DNA of 64,000 bases from CAVQDV01 sp963711375. GTDB taxonomy: Bacteria > Pseudomonadota > Gammaproteobacteria > Coxiellales > Coxiellaceae. Under the pieces are notes generated by a model. The model did not search any database, was not told where the DNA came from, and saw nothing but the letters and a program-made list of their open reading frames with translations. Location: NCBI GenBank assembly GCA_963711375.1, contig CAVQDV010000005.1, positions 1,116,001-1,180,000 on the forward strand, written 5' to 3'. Positions 8,556 to 17,568 of the stretch are shown here, one piece after another. Position numbers and translations under genes: made by a program. Positions within the stretch are counted from its first letter, which is position 1; each line of letters opens with the position of its first letter.

Positions 8556-9812
8556 ATGAACTTAATAGAACTCAAGAAATTGCCCCCCTCTGAGCTCAGC
8601 AGACTTGCTGAAGAAATGGGCATACAAAATGTCGGTGCCATGCGAAAGCAAGACATTACCTTTGCAATGCTTACAGCGCATGCAAAGAAAGGCGAAGATA
8701 TTTTTGGTGGCGGCGTTTTAGAGATTTTGCAAGACGGATTCGGTTTTTTACGTTCTCCGGACAGCTCCTATTTAGCGGGGCCCGATGATATTTATGTTTC
8801 GCCTTCACAGGTTCGTCGTTTTGCAATGCGAACTGGTGATACAATTTTCGGCAAAATTCGGCCTCCAAAAGCAGGCGAACGTTATTTTGCGCTGCTGGAA
8901 ATTATTGAAATTAATAATGAACCCCCAGAAAATGTAAAACGAAAAATTTTATTCGAAAATTTAACGCCATTATTCCCCACTGAACGATTAAAAATGGAAA
9001 TTGGAAATGGCAGTAAAGAAGATTTAACAGCCCGTGTCATCGATTTGGCATCGCCGATAGGTAAAGGTCAACGTGGTTTAATTGTCTCCCCTCCGAAAGC
9101 TGGTAAGACGATGATGCTGCAAAATATCGCACATTCGATTGCTACCAATCATCCAGAATGTACCTTGATCGTTTTATTAATTGATGAACGCCCTGAAGAA
9201 GTTACCGAAATGGCGCGTTCCGTTAAGGGCGAAGTGATCGCGAGTACTTTTGATGAGCCTGCTACTCGACACGTTCAAGTTGCCGAAATGGTTATTGAAA
9301 AGGCGAAGCGCTTAGTTGAACACCGCCGAGATGTGGTTATTTTATTAGATTCGATCACGCGTTTAGCGCGTGCGTATAATACGGTTATTCCAGCCTCCGG
9401 AAAGGTTTTAACCGGCGGTGTGGATGCCAATGCGCTCCAGAGACCAAAACGATTTTTCGGCGCAGCGAGAAATGTGGAAGAGGGCGGCAGCTTAACCATT
9501 ATTGCGACAGCCTTAGTTGAAACCGGCTCGAAAATGGATGACGTTATTTACGAAGAATTTAAGAGCACGGGTAATATGGAAGTGCATTTGGATCGCCGTA
9601 TTTCTGAAAAGCGCTTGTTCCCAGCGATTAATATCAATCGTTCTGGCACACGTCGTGAAGAATTTATTACGAAACAAGATGAACTTCAAAAAATGTGGAT
9701 TCTTCGAAAAATTCTGCATCCAATGGATGAATTGGCTGCCAATGAATTCCTCTTGGATCGCTTGAAATTGTGTAAGACGAATGAAGAGTTTTTTGAATCT
9801 ATGAAAGGATGA
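8556..9812 (+). CDS. rho: Transcription termination factor Rho
   Basis: This is a hexameric RNA-dependent ATPase and helicase that ends untranslated transcripts. The N-terminal Rho domain (MNLIELKKLPPSELSRLAEE), a cold-shock-like RNA-binding domain with GFGFLRSP, the P-loop SPPKAGKTMM (about 178-187), LIVLLIDERPEEVTEM and LLDSITRLARAYN are all in order. At 418 residues it matches the E. coli protein, with no insertion. The 122-base leader after trxA has no obvious hairpin and may hold the usual autoregulatory region. Confidence 0.98.
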   Translation: MNLIELKKLPPSELSRLAEEMGIQNVGAMRKQDITFAMLTAHAKKGEDIFGGGVLEILQDGFGFLRSPDSSYLAGPDDIYVSPSQVRRFAMRTGDTIFGKIRPPKAGERYFALLEIIEINNEPPENVKRKILFENLTPLFPTERLKMEIGNGSKEDLTARVIDLASPIGKGQRGLIVSPPKAGKTMMLQNIAHSIATNHPECTLIVLLIDERPEEVTEMARSVKGEVIASTFDEPATRHVQVAEMVIEKAKRLVEHRRDVVILLDSITRLARAYNTVIPASGKVLTGGVDANALQRPKRFFGAARNVEEGGSLTIIATALVETGSKMDDVIYEEFKSTGNMEVHLDRRISEKRLFPAININRSGTRREEFITKQDELQKMWILRKILHPMDELAANEFLLDRLKLCKTNEEFFESMKG

Positions 9813-9844
9813 CAGTTAATTTGTTTTAGGTATACAATGGTCCT

Positions 9845-10549
9845 ATGACGAAGCCAAAGATACTCATAGTGGATGATGAGCTTCCTATTCGGACTATGCT
9901 TCGATATGCTTTAGAAAAAGCAGATTTTGAAGTTTTTGAGGCAGAAGATGCCAAAAAAGCGCAGGAAGCCATCAATCTGAAATTGCCGGGCATAATATTG
10001 CTCGATTGGATGCTGCCCAATTTAAGTGGCGTAACCTTTGCAAAATCCCTAAAACAAAACACGGTTACTCAAGATATCCCCATTATTATGATTACGGCAA
10101 AAGCCGATGAGGAAAGTATTATCCTGGGTCTTGAGGCCGCTGACGATTATATGGTTAAGCCATTTTCTCCACGAGAATTAATTGCGCGTGTTCGGGCGGT
10201 ATTGCGACGCGGGCCTATGACGCACGCAGATGGAAAATTGCATTGCGCTGGCATGATTATTGATCGAGATGGTCAACGAATCACAATTGATAATACTCCC
10301 ATTAAATTGGGTCCCTTGGAGTTTCGTTTATTGTGCTATTTTGTGATGAATAAAGATCGCGTATTTAGTCGTGATAATTTATTAACTCATGTATGGGGCA
10401 CGAATTCCTATATCGATGAAAGAACGGTCGATGTGCACATTCGCCGTCTGCGAAAGCAATTAACGCCTTCGGGCTTTGATCGTTATATTCAAACGGTTCA
10501 TGGTTCTGGATATCGTTTTTCTGAAAGTCATGAAAGCATCACAGTATAA
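9845..10549 (+). CDS. phoB: PhoB-type response regulator
   Basis: This 234-residue OmpR-family regulator has a receiver domain with the acidic pocket VDDE, phospho-acceptor Asp54 in ILLDWMLP and the signalling lysine in MITAKADE. A winged-helix domain follows, with VRAVLRRG, HVWGTNSYIDERTVDVHIRRLRKQL and GSGYRF. The PhoB identity (phosphate regulon) rests on overall resemblance and the kinase that follows. Its last 20 bases overlap the kinase gene. A TATACAAT-like -10 lies just before the start. Confidence 0.85.
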   Translation: MTKPKILIVDDELPIRTMLRYALEKADFEVFEAEDAKKAQEAINLKLPGIILLDWMLPNLSGVTFAKSLKQNTVTQDIPIIMITAKADEESIILGLEAADDYMVKPFSPRELIARVRAVLRRGPMTHADGKLHCAGMIIDRDGQRITIDNTPIKLGPLEFRLLCYFVMNKDRVFSRDNLLTHVWGTNSYIDERTVDVHIRRLRKQLTPSGFDRYIQTVHGSGYRFSESHESITV

Positions 10550-11222
10550 TAATAAAGATTTCGTCGCCAATATTTCTCATGAACTTAGAACTCCTTTAAC
10601 CGTTTTTTTAGGCTATTTAGAATTGCTTCAAGGTGAGCATCAATTTCCTCACGAACAGCAGCAAGAAATTTTTGCTCACATGACGGGCCAGGCCCAGCGA
10701 ATGGAGCGTCTCGTTAATGATTTATTATTATTGTCACGCCTTGAAAGTGATTTGCCGGATAAAGAAACGCATGTTGATGTGAATGTCGCCAAAATGCTAG
10801 CGGAAATTATGTTGGATGCTAAAACTTTAAGTGCTGATCAGCATCACGAATTTATTCTCGATGCTGATTCAGATTTAATTCTAAAAGGCGATGATGAAGA
10901 ATTACGCAGTGCTTTTTCAAATTTGATTTATAACGCGGTTCGTTATACACCCGCGGAAGGGCGTATCGAAATAAAATGGTATCAAGATGAAAATGGCAAG
11001 CACTTGACAGTAGAAGATACGGGAATTGGAATTGCTGAAAAATATCTTCCCCAAATTACACAGCGATTTTATCGAGTGGATAAAGCGCGTTCGCGAGGGA
11101 AGGGTGGGACTGGATTAGGTCTCGCCATTGTTAAGCATGTTTTATTACGCCACAAAGGAAAATTAAGCATCAAAAGCCGGCTGAATGTGGGCAGTACTTT
11201 TTCTTGTTCATTCAAGCATTAA
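10530..11222 (+). CDS. PhoR-like histidine kinase lacking its membrane and PAS region
   Basis: From ATG 10530 the protein is about 230 residues and consists almost only of the kinase core. His17 lies in FVANISHELRTPLTV, the N box is LRSAFSNLIYNAVRYTP, G1 is VEDTGIGIAEKYLP, the F box is RFYRVDKARS and G2 is GGTGLGLAIVKHV. Normal PhoR has about 200 more residues at the N-terminus with two membrane helices and a PAS domain. Here the core starts inside the end of phoB, as if the sensor part had been deleted and the rest joined to the regulator gene. All catalytic motifs are intact, so a soluble kinase is plausible. The frame also opens earlier, inside phoB, but that part is phoB in another frame. 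Confidence 0.85.
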   Translation: MKASQYNNKDFVANISHELRTPLTVFLGYLELLQGEHQFPHEQQQEIFAHMTGQAQRMERLVNDLLLLSRLESDLPDKETHVDVNVAKMLAEIMLDAKTLSADQHHEFILDADSDLILKGDDEELRSAFSNLIYNAVRYTPAEGRIEIKWYQDENGKHLTVEDTGIGIAEKYLPQITQRFYRVDKARSRGKGGTGLGLAIVKHVLLRHKGKLSIKSRLNVGSTFSCSFKH

Positions 11223-11677
11223 TAGGGAAATTTTTTTAATAGCCTCATATGGTGCAAAATATCCATCAACCCGACAAAATGTAGGCTCAGTTGATAAAAT
11301 AATTCGGGGTCAAAAGGATGTGATTTTTCCTGATGCGAAATGCTGTGATAAGCACCTTTACCGAGATTTATAAAATAATCGAGTGAAACGTGTTTCCGTA
11401 AAGCACGCTCCGGAAATAATCCCGATAAAATTAAACAGTGATCACCCAGATCACGAAGCTTCATGGCGCTGCTCTGAGTGTGGATATTAACGGTCGAGAG
11501 GAATTCTAAAGCTAAGATCGTGCTGGCTAATTTGATCTCGGTAGTGAAATGATCCAGCGTAAGCACAAGATAGCTTTCTATGCTTTCTTTAAGCTGGAGG
11601 CCAGCCAATCGTCGAGCATCATATACAAGCGAATACCACTGTGCTTGCGCAGAAGGTTCTAACGTAAAGCCTTTCAT
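11219..11677 (-). CDS. Conserved hypothetical protein
   Basis: I do not recognise this protein of about 152 residues. It looks soluble and mostly helical, with LVYDARRLAGLQLKESIESYLVL and LEFLSTVNIH as regular stretches and no membrane segment or known motif. ATG 11677 is preferred because AAGGGGG lies five bases before it. A GTG two codons earlier overlaps that site. The gene converges on the kinase gene, and the two stops overlap by four bases, so they may share a termination region. Confidence 0.75.
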   Translation of the reverse strand: MKGFTLEPSAQAQWYSLVYDARRLAGLQLKESIESYLVLTLDHFTTEIKLASTILALEFLSTVNIHTQSSAMKLRDLGDHCLILSGLFPERALRKHVSLDYFINLGKGAYHSISHQEKSHPFDPELFYQLSLHFVGLMDILHHMRLLKKFPY

Positions 11678-11872
11678 AAGCACCCCCTTTTACTTACCAC
11701 ACCCATATTATAGTACATCTTGGGAAAGGCGAATTTGGGTGATACAAAGAGGTAAGTGCATGATTTCTATAAAGTATTGCGTTTTAATAAAGCCTATACC
11801 CATAGTGTTTGAATTTTAACGCGGGGGCTAGGTCAGCATGCTTTGATTTATTATATGGTTCGAGTCTAGTAA

Positions 11873-12328
11873 TCAGAGCTGGCCCAATAATTCCTGTGCA
11901 TGGCCGGTAACTTTTACTTTTTGCCATATTTTTTCAATTTTGCCCTCTTCATCGATCAAGAAAGTCGAGCGATTGATGCCACGATATTTTATTCCAAAAA
12001 GTGATTTATCGGCGATAACACCGTATTTTTCGCAGACTTTTGAATCACTGTCTGACAGTAAAATAAAATTTAGACTTTGTTTTGCTTTGAATTTTTTATG
12101 GCTTGCAACTGAATCTCGTGATATTCCGATCACGACGGCATTTTTGTTTTTAATTTTCACAGAATTGGCCTCAAAATCGCAAGCTTCTTTCGTGCAACCG
12201 GGAGTGTTGTCTTTTGGATAAAAATATAAAATAACTTTTTTCCCTAGGAAATCTTTGAGAGAAACGTTAACCCCCTCATCACTCGGCAGCGTAAATTCTG
12301 GGGCTTTTTTTCCTATTTCTAAAGTCAT
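11873..12328 (-). CDS. bcp: Thioredoxin-dependent peroxiredoxin (Bcp/PrxQ)
   Basis: This 151-residue peroxiredoxin reduces hydrogen and organic peroxides using thioredoxin. The peroxidatic cysteine is in KDNTPGCTKEACDFEA, and the second cysteine five residues later is the PrxQ resolving cysteine. VVIGISRDS and STFLIDEEGKI complete the fold. A strong GAGGAG site precedes ATG 12328. The trxA gene in the same window would supply the reductant. Confidence 0.95.
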   Translation of the reverse strand: MTLEIGKKAPEFTLPSDEGVNVSLKDFLGKKVILYFYPKDNTPGCTKEACDFEANSVKIKNKNAVVIGISRDSVASHKKFKAKQSLNFILLSDSDSKVCEKYGVIADKSLFGIKYRGINRSTFLIDEEGKIEKIWQKVKVTGHAQELLGQL

Positions 12329-12441
12329 GACAGGCTCCTCTAGTCATCAGAAAGTGAGGCTATTAAGTAATAGTAGCTCAACCTGATTTTAACGCTGGCG
12401 CTTAGGGAGAGCCTTGCTTCCCCTAAGAACCTCCAGCTTTA

Positions 12442-12879
12442 TTACTCTTTTTCAATTTCTTTGTTCTTTTGTTCTCGATAATGCTGGCGAGAAATGTAAC
12501 TCATTGCCGCATCCGCTAGAAAGGCTGAACGATTTCCACCGCCAGAGGCCGTGAATTTGTCGATTTGAATCAATAAGCGCTCGGGCATCGTAATATTGAT
12601 CCGTTTGCTTTTGCCAAGATGTTTGGAAATATCAACCGAAACTAAAGCCCAAACGCCTTTGGGATATTGGCCATTGTTTTGGTGATCTTCAATTCGTCGT
12701 GGACTTGGGATGGGTTTGCCGCCTTGAGTGAGTCCATCGATGTGCAATTCAACGGTATCCGCCGCGAGCTGCAGCGCCGTTTCCATTGAAGGTCCGATCG
12801 TGATGCAATTTGGGATATCGGGAACAACAACCTGATATTCTGAATCGCCGCGTCTTTGAATAACTACTGGATAATGCAT
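12442..12879 (-). CDS. Orphan HicB-family antitoxin-like protein
   Basis: The N-terminal half is a HicB partial RNase H fold (YPVVIQRRGDSEYQVVVPDIPNC, then ALQLAADTVELHIDGL). The C-terminal half reads INITMPERLLIQIDKF and GGNRSAFLADAA, a ribbon-helix-helix or related DNA-binding tail. HicB normally neutralises the small mRNA interferase HicA from an adjacent gene. Here only 116 bases lie before comM and no hicA-sized frame is present. The start at 12879 follows AAGGAGG, so an upstream extension of the frame was rejected. It probably acts as a solitary regulator. Confidence 0.85.
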   Translation of the reverse strand: MHYPVVIQRRGDSEYQVVVPDIPNCITIGPSMETALQLAADTVELHIDGLTQGGKPIPSPRRIEDHQNNGQYPKGVWALVSVDISKHLGKSKRINITMPERLLIQIDKFTASGGGNRSAFLADAAMSYISRQHYREQKNKEIEKE

Positions 12880-12912
12880 GACCAAATTCCTCCTTGTGTG
12901 GGTCCTGTGCTC

Positions 12913-12918
12913 ATTATA
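12913..12918 (-). promoter_or_regulatory. Candidate -10 element of the hicB-like gene
   Basis: On the minus strand the sequence reads a perfect TATAAT, 34 bases before the start codon at 12879. The matching -35 (near 12936-12941) is poor, as expected of a regulated promoter. Confidence 0.4.
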
Positions 12919-12995
12919 ATACACTTTTTGGAAATACACACATTAAACACTTCCTAGTAAAAAAATTGATCAAAATACTAATAAATGGGATGTTG

Positions 12996-14495
12996 CTAAA
13001 AAGATTGGAAATGACGATAGCTCAGGGATTCTTCGAGGTGCTCTTTCTCAATATTTTTTGAATTGGCTAAATCAGCAATGGTTCGGGCTAGGCGAATAAT
13101 CCGATGATAGGCACGCGCGGATAGGCCAAGTTTTTCAGCGGCCTCACTTAAAAAATCCTGGTCTTTTTTTTCAAGCGGACAAAACTGTTTGACTTCAGCG
13201 GCTGTTAAAAGGGCATTAATTTTATGTTGACGTTCATACTGAGTATTTTGAGCAAATACCACTCGAGTGCGAACAGCAAGGCTATTTTCGCTTTTTTCCG
13301 AAGTCTGTAATTTAGTAGTCGGCAGACGAGGAATTTCGATATGCATATCGATGCGATCTAATAAAGGGCCCGATAATCGTTGTTGATAACGCTGCACTTG
13401 TTCGGCTGTGCACGTGCAGCGGCTGCTTTTATCACCGGCATAGCCGCAGGGGCAGGGGTTCATTGCGGCGATTAATTGAAATTGTGCGGGAAATTTAGTG
13501 TAAAACGAGGCACGTGAGATAGTAACCTGTCCTGCTTCCAGTGGTTCGCGCATCGCTTCCAAAGCGTGCCGCGGAAATTCTGGTAATTCATCTAAAAATA
13601 AAACGCCTTTATGAGCCAGTGAAATTTCTCCGGGTGATGGCGGTCTCCCACCGCCAACCAAGGCGATCGCAGAAGTGGTGTGATGAGGACTTCGAAAAGG
13701 TCTAAGTGACCAAGCACTTGCTGAAAAACCTGCTCGTGAAATTGAATATACCGTTGCAACTTCCAAGGCTTCTCTTTCTGTTAATGTTGGCAAAACACCA
13801 GGAAGCCGACTAGCTAACATGGTTTTTCCAGAACCTGGAGGGCCCGAGAATAATAAACTGTGGCCTCCCGCGGCTGCAATTTCCAGCGCGCGCTTTCCAT
13901 GCGCTTGGCCAATCACATCCGACATATCTGGATATTCTGCCTCTGAATTAGGAAAGGTTCGAATTTCATAAGGCGAAATCATCGAGCTTTTACGCAGATG
14001 ATTGCATATTTCCAGAAGTGAACTCCCCGGTAAAATTTTCAGATTTTTAACAAGTGCTGCTTCTTCTGCATTTTCGTGAGGCAAAATTAAATGCCGTTTT
14101 GCTTTTTGCGTGGCTAAGGCAAATGGCAAAATGCCCTTCACAGGTCTTAGCTCCCCAGTAAGAGCCAGTTCTCCCACAAATTCATTTTCATCAAGCATTT
14201 CTTGTGGAATTTGATGCGAGGCCGCTAAAATTCCCAGCGCAATAGGCAAATCAAAACGGCCGCCTTGTTTTGGTAAATCCGCAGGAGCTAAATTCACAAT
14301 AATTCGCTTCACTGGAAATTCAAAGCCATTATTGATGATGGCGCTGCGAACGCGATCTTTGCTTTCTTTTACGGCAGTTTCTGGCAAACCAACGATATTT
14401 AAACTCGGTAAGCCTTTCGATAAATGAACTTCGATAGTGACGTTGGGTGCATCTATCCCCGCTTGCGTACGGCTTTGCACTATCGCCAAGGACAT
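12996..14495 (-). CDS. comM: ComM/YifB family Mg-chelatase-like AAA+ ATPase
   Basis: This 499-residue AAA+ protein belongs to the ComM family, a hexameric helicase that drives branch migration during natural transformation. An N-terminal Lon-protease-like domain (GLPSLNIVGLPETAVKESKDR) is followed by the P-loop SGPPGSGKTMLASRL. Then come FRSPHHTTSAIALVGGG, Walker B GVLFLDELPEF, the CPCG and CTCT cysteine pairs and a C-terminal helical domain with LSARAYHRIIRLARTIADL. Length is normal. It is three bases downstream of ubiK, a common neighbour. Confidence 0.95.
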   Translation of the reverse strand: MSLAIVQSRTQAGIDAPNVTIEVHLSKGLPSLNIVGLPETAVKESKDRVRSAIINNGFEFPVKRIIVNLAPADLPKQGGRFDLPIALGILAASHQIPQEMLDENEFVGELALTGELRPVKGILPFALATQKAKRHLILPHENAEEAALVKNLKILPGSSLLEICNHLRKSSMISPYEIRTFPNSEAEYPDMSDVIGQAHGKRALEIAAAGGHSLLFSGPPGSGKTMLASRLPGVLPTLTEREALEVATVYSISRAGFSASAWSLRPFRSPHHTTSAIALVGGGRPPSPGEISLAHKGVLFLDELPEFPRHALEAMREPLEAGQVTISRASFYTKFPAQFQLIAAMNPCPCGYAGDKSSRCTCTAEQVQRYQQRLSGPLLDRIDMHIEIPRLPTTKLQTSEKSENSLAVRTRVVFAQNTQYERQHKINALLTAAEVKQFCPLEKKDQDFLSEAAEKLGLSARAYHRIIRLARTIADLANSKNIEKEHLEESLSYRHFQSF

Positions 14496-14498
14496 CGC

Positions 14499-14738
14499 TT
14501 ACTCGTTTTCGAGTTCTTTTATTTTTTGTTCCAATTTTTCGAGTTTTTCACGTGTGCGCTCTAACACCGCCTTTTGCGCATCAAATTCTTCCCGCGTTAC
14601 GAGGTTCATTTTCATGAGAGCCGACTGTAGAGCCTCACGAAAATTATGCCGTACTTCTTCTGGCAAATTTTTTAATCCTGGAGGCAAAGCGTCTACTACT
14701 TCTTGCACAATCTCACTAATTTTTTTGGGATCCAGCAT
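14499..14738 (-). CDS. ubiK: UbiK (YqiC) ubiquinone-biosynthesis accessory factor
   Basis: This 79-residue protein of the former DUF526 family helps assemble the ubiquinone biosynthesis complex. It opens with MLDPKKISEIVQEVVDALP, has the conserved VRHNFREALQSALMKMNLVTREEFD and ends in a heptad-rich coiled coil (ERTREKLEKLEQKIKELENE). TAGGAG lies before the ATG. It abuts comM on the same strand. Confidence 0.93.
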   Translation of the reverse strand: MLDPKKISEIVQEVVDALPPGLKNLPEEVRHNFREALQSALMKMNLVTREEFDAQKAVLERTREKLEKLEQKIKELENE

Positions 14739-14804
14739 TTTATTCTCCTATTTTATTTCCAATCTAAGCACTCTGGATAAACCGAGTGTCTTGCTACCTT
14801 TACC

Positions 14805-14827
14805 CCCTCTCCCCTTGCGGGAGAGGG
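14805..14827. repeat. Short palindromic repeat, GC-rich copy 1
   Basis: CCCTCTCCC (14805-14813) and GGGAGAGGG (14819-14827) form a 9-bp stem. The same word, CTCTCCCCTTGCGGGAGAG, recurs at 15919-15939, and a partial copy lies near 6548-6585. This is a dispersed short palindrome of the REP kind. Confidence 0.7.
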
Positions 14828-14951
14828 TCGGGGTTAGGGGTACATAGTTTTATCCTACTACGTCTTCCGAAGCATAAACACCCGTATTTATCACCTAGTA
14901 AAATTCAAATAGCTCCCCTATACTTCGAATCTTAAACCAAAGGGAGACGCC

Positions 14952-15908
14952 ATGATACTCGATAATATTTTACAGGCCATTGGTAAAACACCAATCGTAA
15001 AGCTTAATCGCGTTGGAAAAGAATTAGCTTGCACGATGTATGCAAAATGCGAATTTTTAAATCCTGGTGGCTCCGTAAAAGATCGTATCGGTTATTACAT
15101 GGTTGAACAAGCTGAAAAAAGCGGACGAATTAAACCCGGCGATACGCTAATCGAACCTACCTCGGGTAACACGGGAATTGGTATTGCTCTAGCAGGAGCC
15201 GTGAAAGGTTATTCGGTTGTCATTACCATGCCAGAAAAAATGAGCCATGAAAAACAAGTGGTGCTAGAGGCTCTGGGCGCTAAAATTTATCGCACACCCA
15301 CTGAAGCCGCTTGGGATAGTCCAGACAGCCACATTTCGCTCGCCAAACGATTAAATGAGGAAATTCCAAATTCACATATTCTGGATCAATACGGAAATCC
15401 CAACAATCCCAATGCGCATTATCTTCACACGGCGCAGGAAATTTTGGATGACATGGGACCCGATTTAGATATGGTTGTGATGGGAGTTGGGACGGGTGGA
15501 ACGATTAGCGGCGTAGCGAAAAAATTAAAAGAAGTGAATCCGAAAATTCAGGTTATTGGAGTCGATCCCTATGGTTCCATATTAGGGGGCGGTACGGAAG
15601 TCTACCCTTATGTAGTAGAAGGCATTGGATATGATTTTTTCCCCGATGTTTTAGACAATACGCTGGTCGATGAATACGTAAAAGTGAATGATAAAGATTC
15701 TTTTGTCATGGCGCGCCGATTAATTCACGAAGAAGGGTTTTTATGCGGCGGTTCCTCAGGCACGGCCATGTGGGCCGCCTTGCAAGTCGCTTCACGATTA
15801 AAAAAAGGGCAGCGTTGCCTAGTAATTTTGCCCGATAGTATTCGAAATTATTTAACGAAATTCGCGGATAATAATTGGATGAAGGCCCAAGGATATTACG
15901 ATAAATAA
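14952..15908 (+). CDS. Cystathionine beta-synthase (short form)
   Basis: This PLP enzyme condenses serine and homocysteine to cystathionine. The PLP lysine is in NPGGSVKDRIG, and the phosphate-binding loop is EPTSGNTGIGIA. It is assigned to cystathionine beta-synthase rather than cysteine synthase because PTEAAWDSPDSHISLAKRL, ILDQYGNPNNPNAHY and the end SIRNYLTKFADNNW follow the pattern of eukaryotic-type beta-synthases. At 318 residues it lacks both the N-terminal haem domain and the C-terminal regulatory CBS pair, so it should not respond to S-adenosylmethionine through that domain. The gamma-lyase gene follows 51 bases later, completing transsulfuration. Confidence 0.88.
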   Translation: MILDNILQAIGKTPIVKLNRVGKELACTMYAKCEFLNPGGSVKDRIGYYMVEQAEKSGRIKPGDTLIEPTSGNTGIGIALAGAVKGYSVVITMPEKMSHEKQVVLEALGAKIYRTPTEAAWDSPDSHISLAKRLNEEIPNSHILDQYGNPNNPNAHYLHTAQEILDDMGPDLDMVVMGVGTGGTISGVAKKLKEVNPKIQVIGVDPYGSILGGGTEVYPYVVEGIGYDFFPDVLDNTLVDEYVKVNDKDSFVMARRLIHEEGFLCGGSSGTAMWAALQVASRLKKGQRCLVILPDSIRNYLTKFADNNWMKAQGYYDK

Positions 15909-15918
15909 TGTATTTTTC

Positions 15919-15939
15919 CCTCTCCCCTTGCGGGAGAGG
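15919..15939 (+). terminator. Hairpin between the two transsulfuration genes
   Basis: CCTCTCCC and GGGAGAGG (8-bp stem, 5-base loop) are followed by TTGTTTT. It could act as an attenuating terminator between the two genes. It is also copy 2 of the dispersed palindrome seen at 14805. Confidence 0.45.
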
Positions 15940-15959
15940 TTGTTTTAAACGGAGCAAAC

Positions 15960-17114
15960 ATGGAAAATAAAAAACATTTAGAAACACGCGTAATTCACGC
16001 GGGCCAACATCCAGATCCCACCACGGGTGCGGTGATGATGCCGATTTATGCCACATCAACCTACGCCCAAGAAAGCCCTGGAAAACACAAGGGTTTTGAA
16101 TATTCTCGCACACACAACCCAACAAGATTTGCCTTCGAACGCTGTGTAGCCGACCTTGAATCCGGCCAACACGCTTTTGCCTTTGCCTCCGGCATGAACG
16201 CCATTGCAACGGTAATAGAAAATTTAAATCCAGGCGATCACGTAATCGTAATGGACGATGTTTATGGCGGCACCTATCGTTTATTTCAAAATGTCCGTCA
16301 CCGCTCCGCAGGCATTCATTTTTCCTTCGTCGATTGCTCGAAAATAGAAAATATCACTGCAGCTTTAACGCCAAAAACAAAAATGCTTTGGATTGAAACA
16401 CCCAGCAATCCCATGCTAAAAATCGTGGATTTAAAAGCCATCGCCGATTTTGCGAAAAAACATAATTTAATTTCCGTCGCCGATAATACCTTTGCTTCGC
16501 CGATTTTACAGAGGCCCTTAGAATTTGGTTTTGATGTCGTCGTGCATTCCATTACAAAATATTTAAATGGACATTCCGATGTCATTGGAGGCATCGTTGT
16601 CATTGGCGAAAATTCTGAATTAGCCGAAAAAATGCGTTATTTACAAAATGCAGTGGGCGGTATTTTAGATCCCTTCAGCAGTTTTTTAGCACTGCGAGGC
16701 TTAAAAACCTTGGCCATCAGAATGGAAAGACACTGCGAAAATGCCGAGGAAATTGCGCTTTGGCTTTCGCATCACGATAAAGTTTCTCAAGTGATTTATC
16801 CAGGCTTAGAAACTCACCCGCAACATGCCTTAGCGAAAAAACAAATGTCGGGTTTCAGTGGCATGATTTCCGTTCAATTAAAACTGAATTTAGAAGAAAC
16901 GGTTTCGGCTCTAGAAAAATTCCAAATATTTACACTCGCTGAAAGTTTGGGGGGAGTAGAAAGCCTCATCGAGCATCCGGCAATAATGACCCATGCTTCT
17001 GTCCCAAAAGAAACACGAGAAAAGCTAGGAATTACCGACGGTTTTATTCGCCTCTCTGTGGGAATCGAAAATGTTGAAGATTTAAAAAATGATATAAAGC
17101 AGGCCTTAAAGTGA
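15960..17114 (+). CDS. Cystathionine gamma-lyase / gamma-synthase family enzyme
   Basis: This 384-residue PLP enzyme belongs to the Cys/Met metabolism family. The visible motifs are YSRTHNPTRFAFE, FASGMNAIATV, DDVYGGTYRLF, the PLP lysine in HSITKYLNGHSD, and VESLIEHPAIMTHAS. The family includes gamma-lyases, gamma-synthases and beta-lyases, which are hard to separate by eye. Its position directly after a cystathionine beta-synthase argues for gamma-lyase, splitting cystathionine to cysteine. A GGAG site precedes ATG 15960. Confidence 0.88.
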   Translation: MENKKHLETRVIHAGQHPDPTTGAVMMPIYATSTYAQESPGKHKGFEYSRTHNPTRFAFERCVADLESGQHAFAFASGMNAIATVIENLNPGDHVIVMDDVYGGTYRLFQNVRHRSAGIHFSFVDCSKIENITAALTPKTKMLWIETPSNPMLKIVDLKAIADFAKKHNLISVADNTFASPILQRPLEFGFDVVVHSITKYLNGHSDVIGGIVVIGENSELAEKMRYLQNAVGGILDPFSSFLALRGLKTLAIRMERHCENAEEIALWLSHHDKVSQVIYPGLETHPQHALAKKQMSGFSGMISVQLKLNLEETVSALEKFQIFTLAESLGGVESLIEHPAIMTHASVPKETREKLGITDGFIRLSVGIENVEDLKNDIKQALK

Positions 17115-17244
17115 AATTACGCAAGACTACTTTTTAGTTTAGTTTGGGCCTACCCATCTCGATGTCAACGTCTTCATTAGGTGGAGAATCCAGAATTGTC
17201 AAAATAATGGGCAAAATCTAACACTGAGCTTCATGTCACAGGTT

Positions 17245-17568
17245 TCAGTTATTTGGCTGGATCGACAAATGAAATCCAAGGCCATTAAGGATCAATCCGA
17301 AGGTATCAAGCCTGGGATTGCCAGATTTTGATAAGGCCTTATAAAGACTTTGTCTATTCAGGTGGGTTTTTTTAGCTAATTTACTTAATCCGCCTCGCGC
17401 CTCAGCAACATTACGTAGAGCAACTAATAGTAATTCAGCATTATTGTCTTCTTGATATTCTTCAAGAGCCACTTGCAGATAGGCATAAGATTCCTTTGGG
17501 TCATGCAAAGCTTTAATGAGCTCATCATGATAGCTTCTTGTGTTTTGTAGCAATTTTGATTTACTCAT
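17245..17568 (-). CDS. Antitoxin of a RelE-type toxin-antitoxin pair (HTH)
   Basis: This 107-residue protein belongs to the addiction-module antidote family. The DNA-binding part is GGLSKLAKKTHLNRQSLYKALSKSGNP, a Cro/CI-like helix-turn-helix, near the C-terminus. The N-terminal part (SYHDELIKALHDPKESYAYLQVALEEY) is typical of the family. It should bind and silence the toxin and repress the pair. The gene starts eight bases inside the toxin gene, giving the toxin-first order characteristic of HigBA-like modules. Confidence 0.9.
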   Translation of the reverse strand: MSKSKLLQNTRSYHDELIKALHDPKESYAYLQVALEEYQEDNNAELLLVALRNVAEARGGLSKLAKKTHLNRQSLYKALSKSGNPRLDTFGLILNGLGFHLSIQPNN

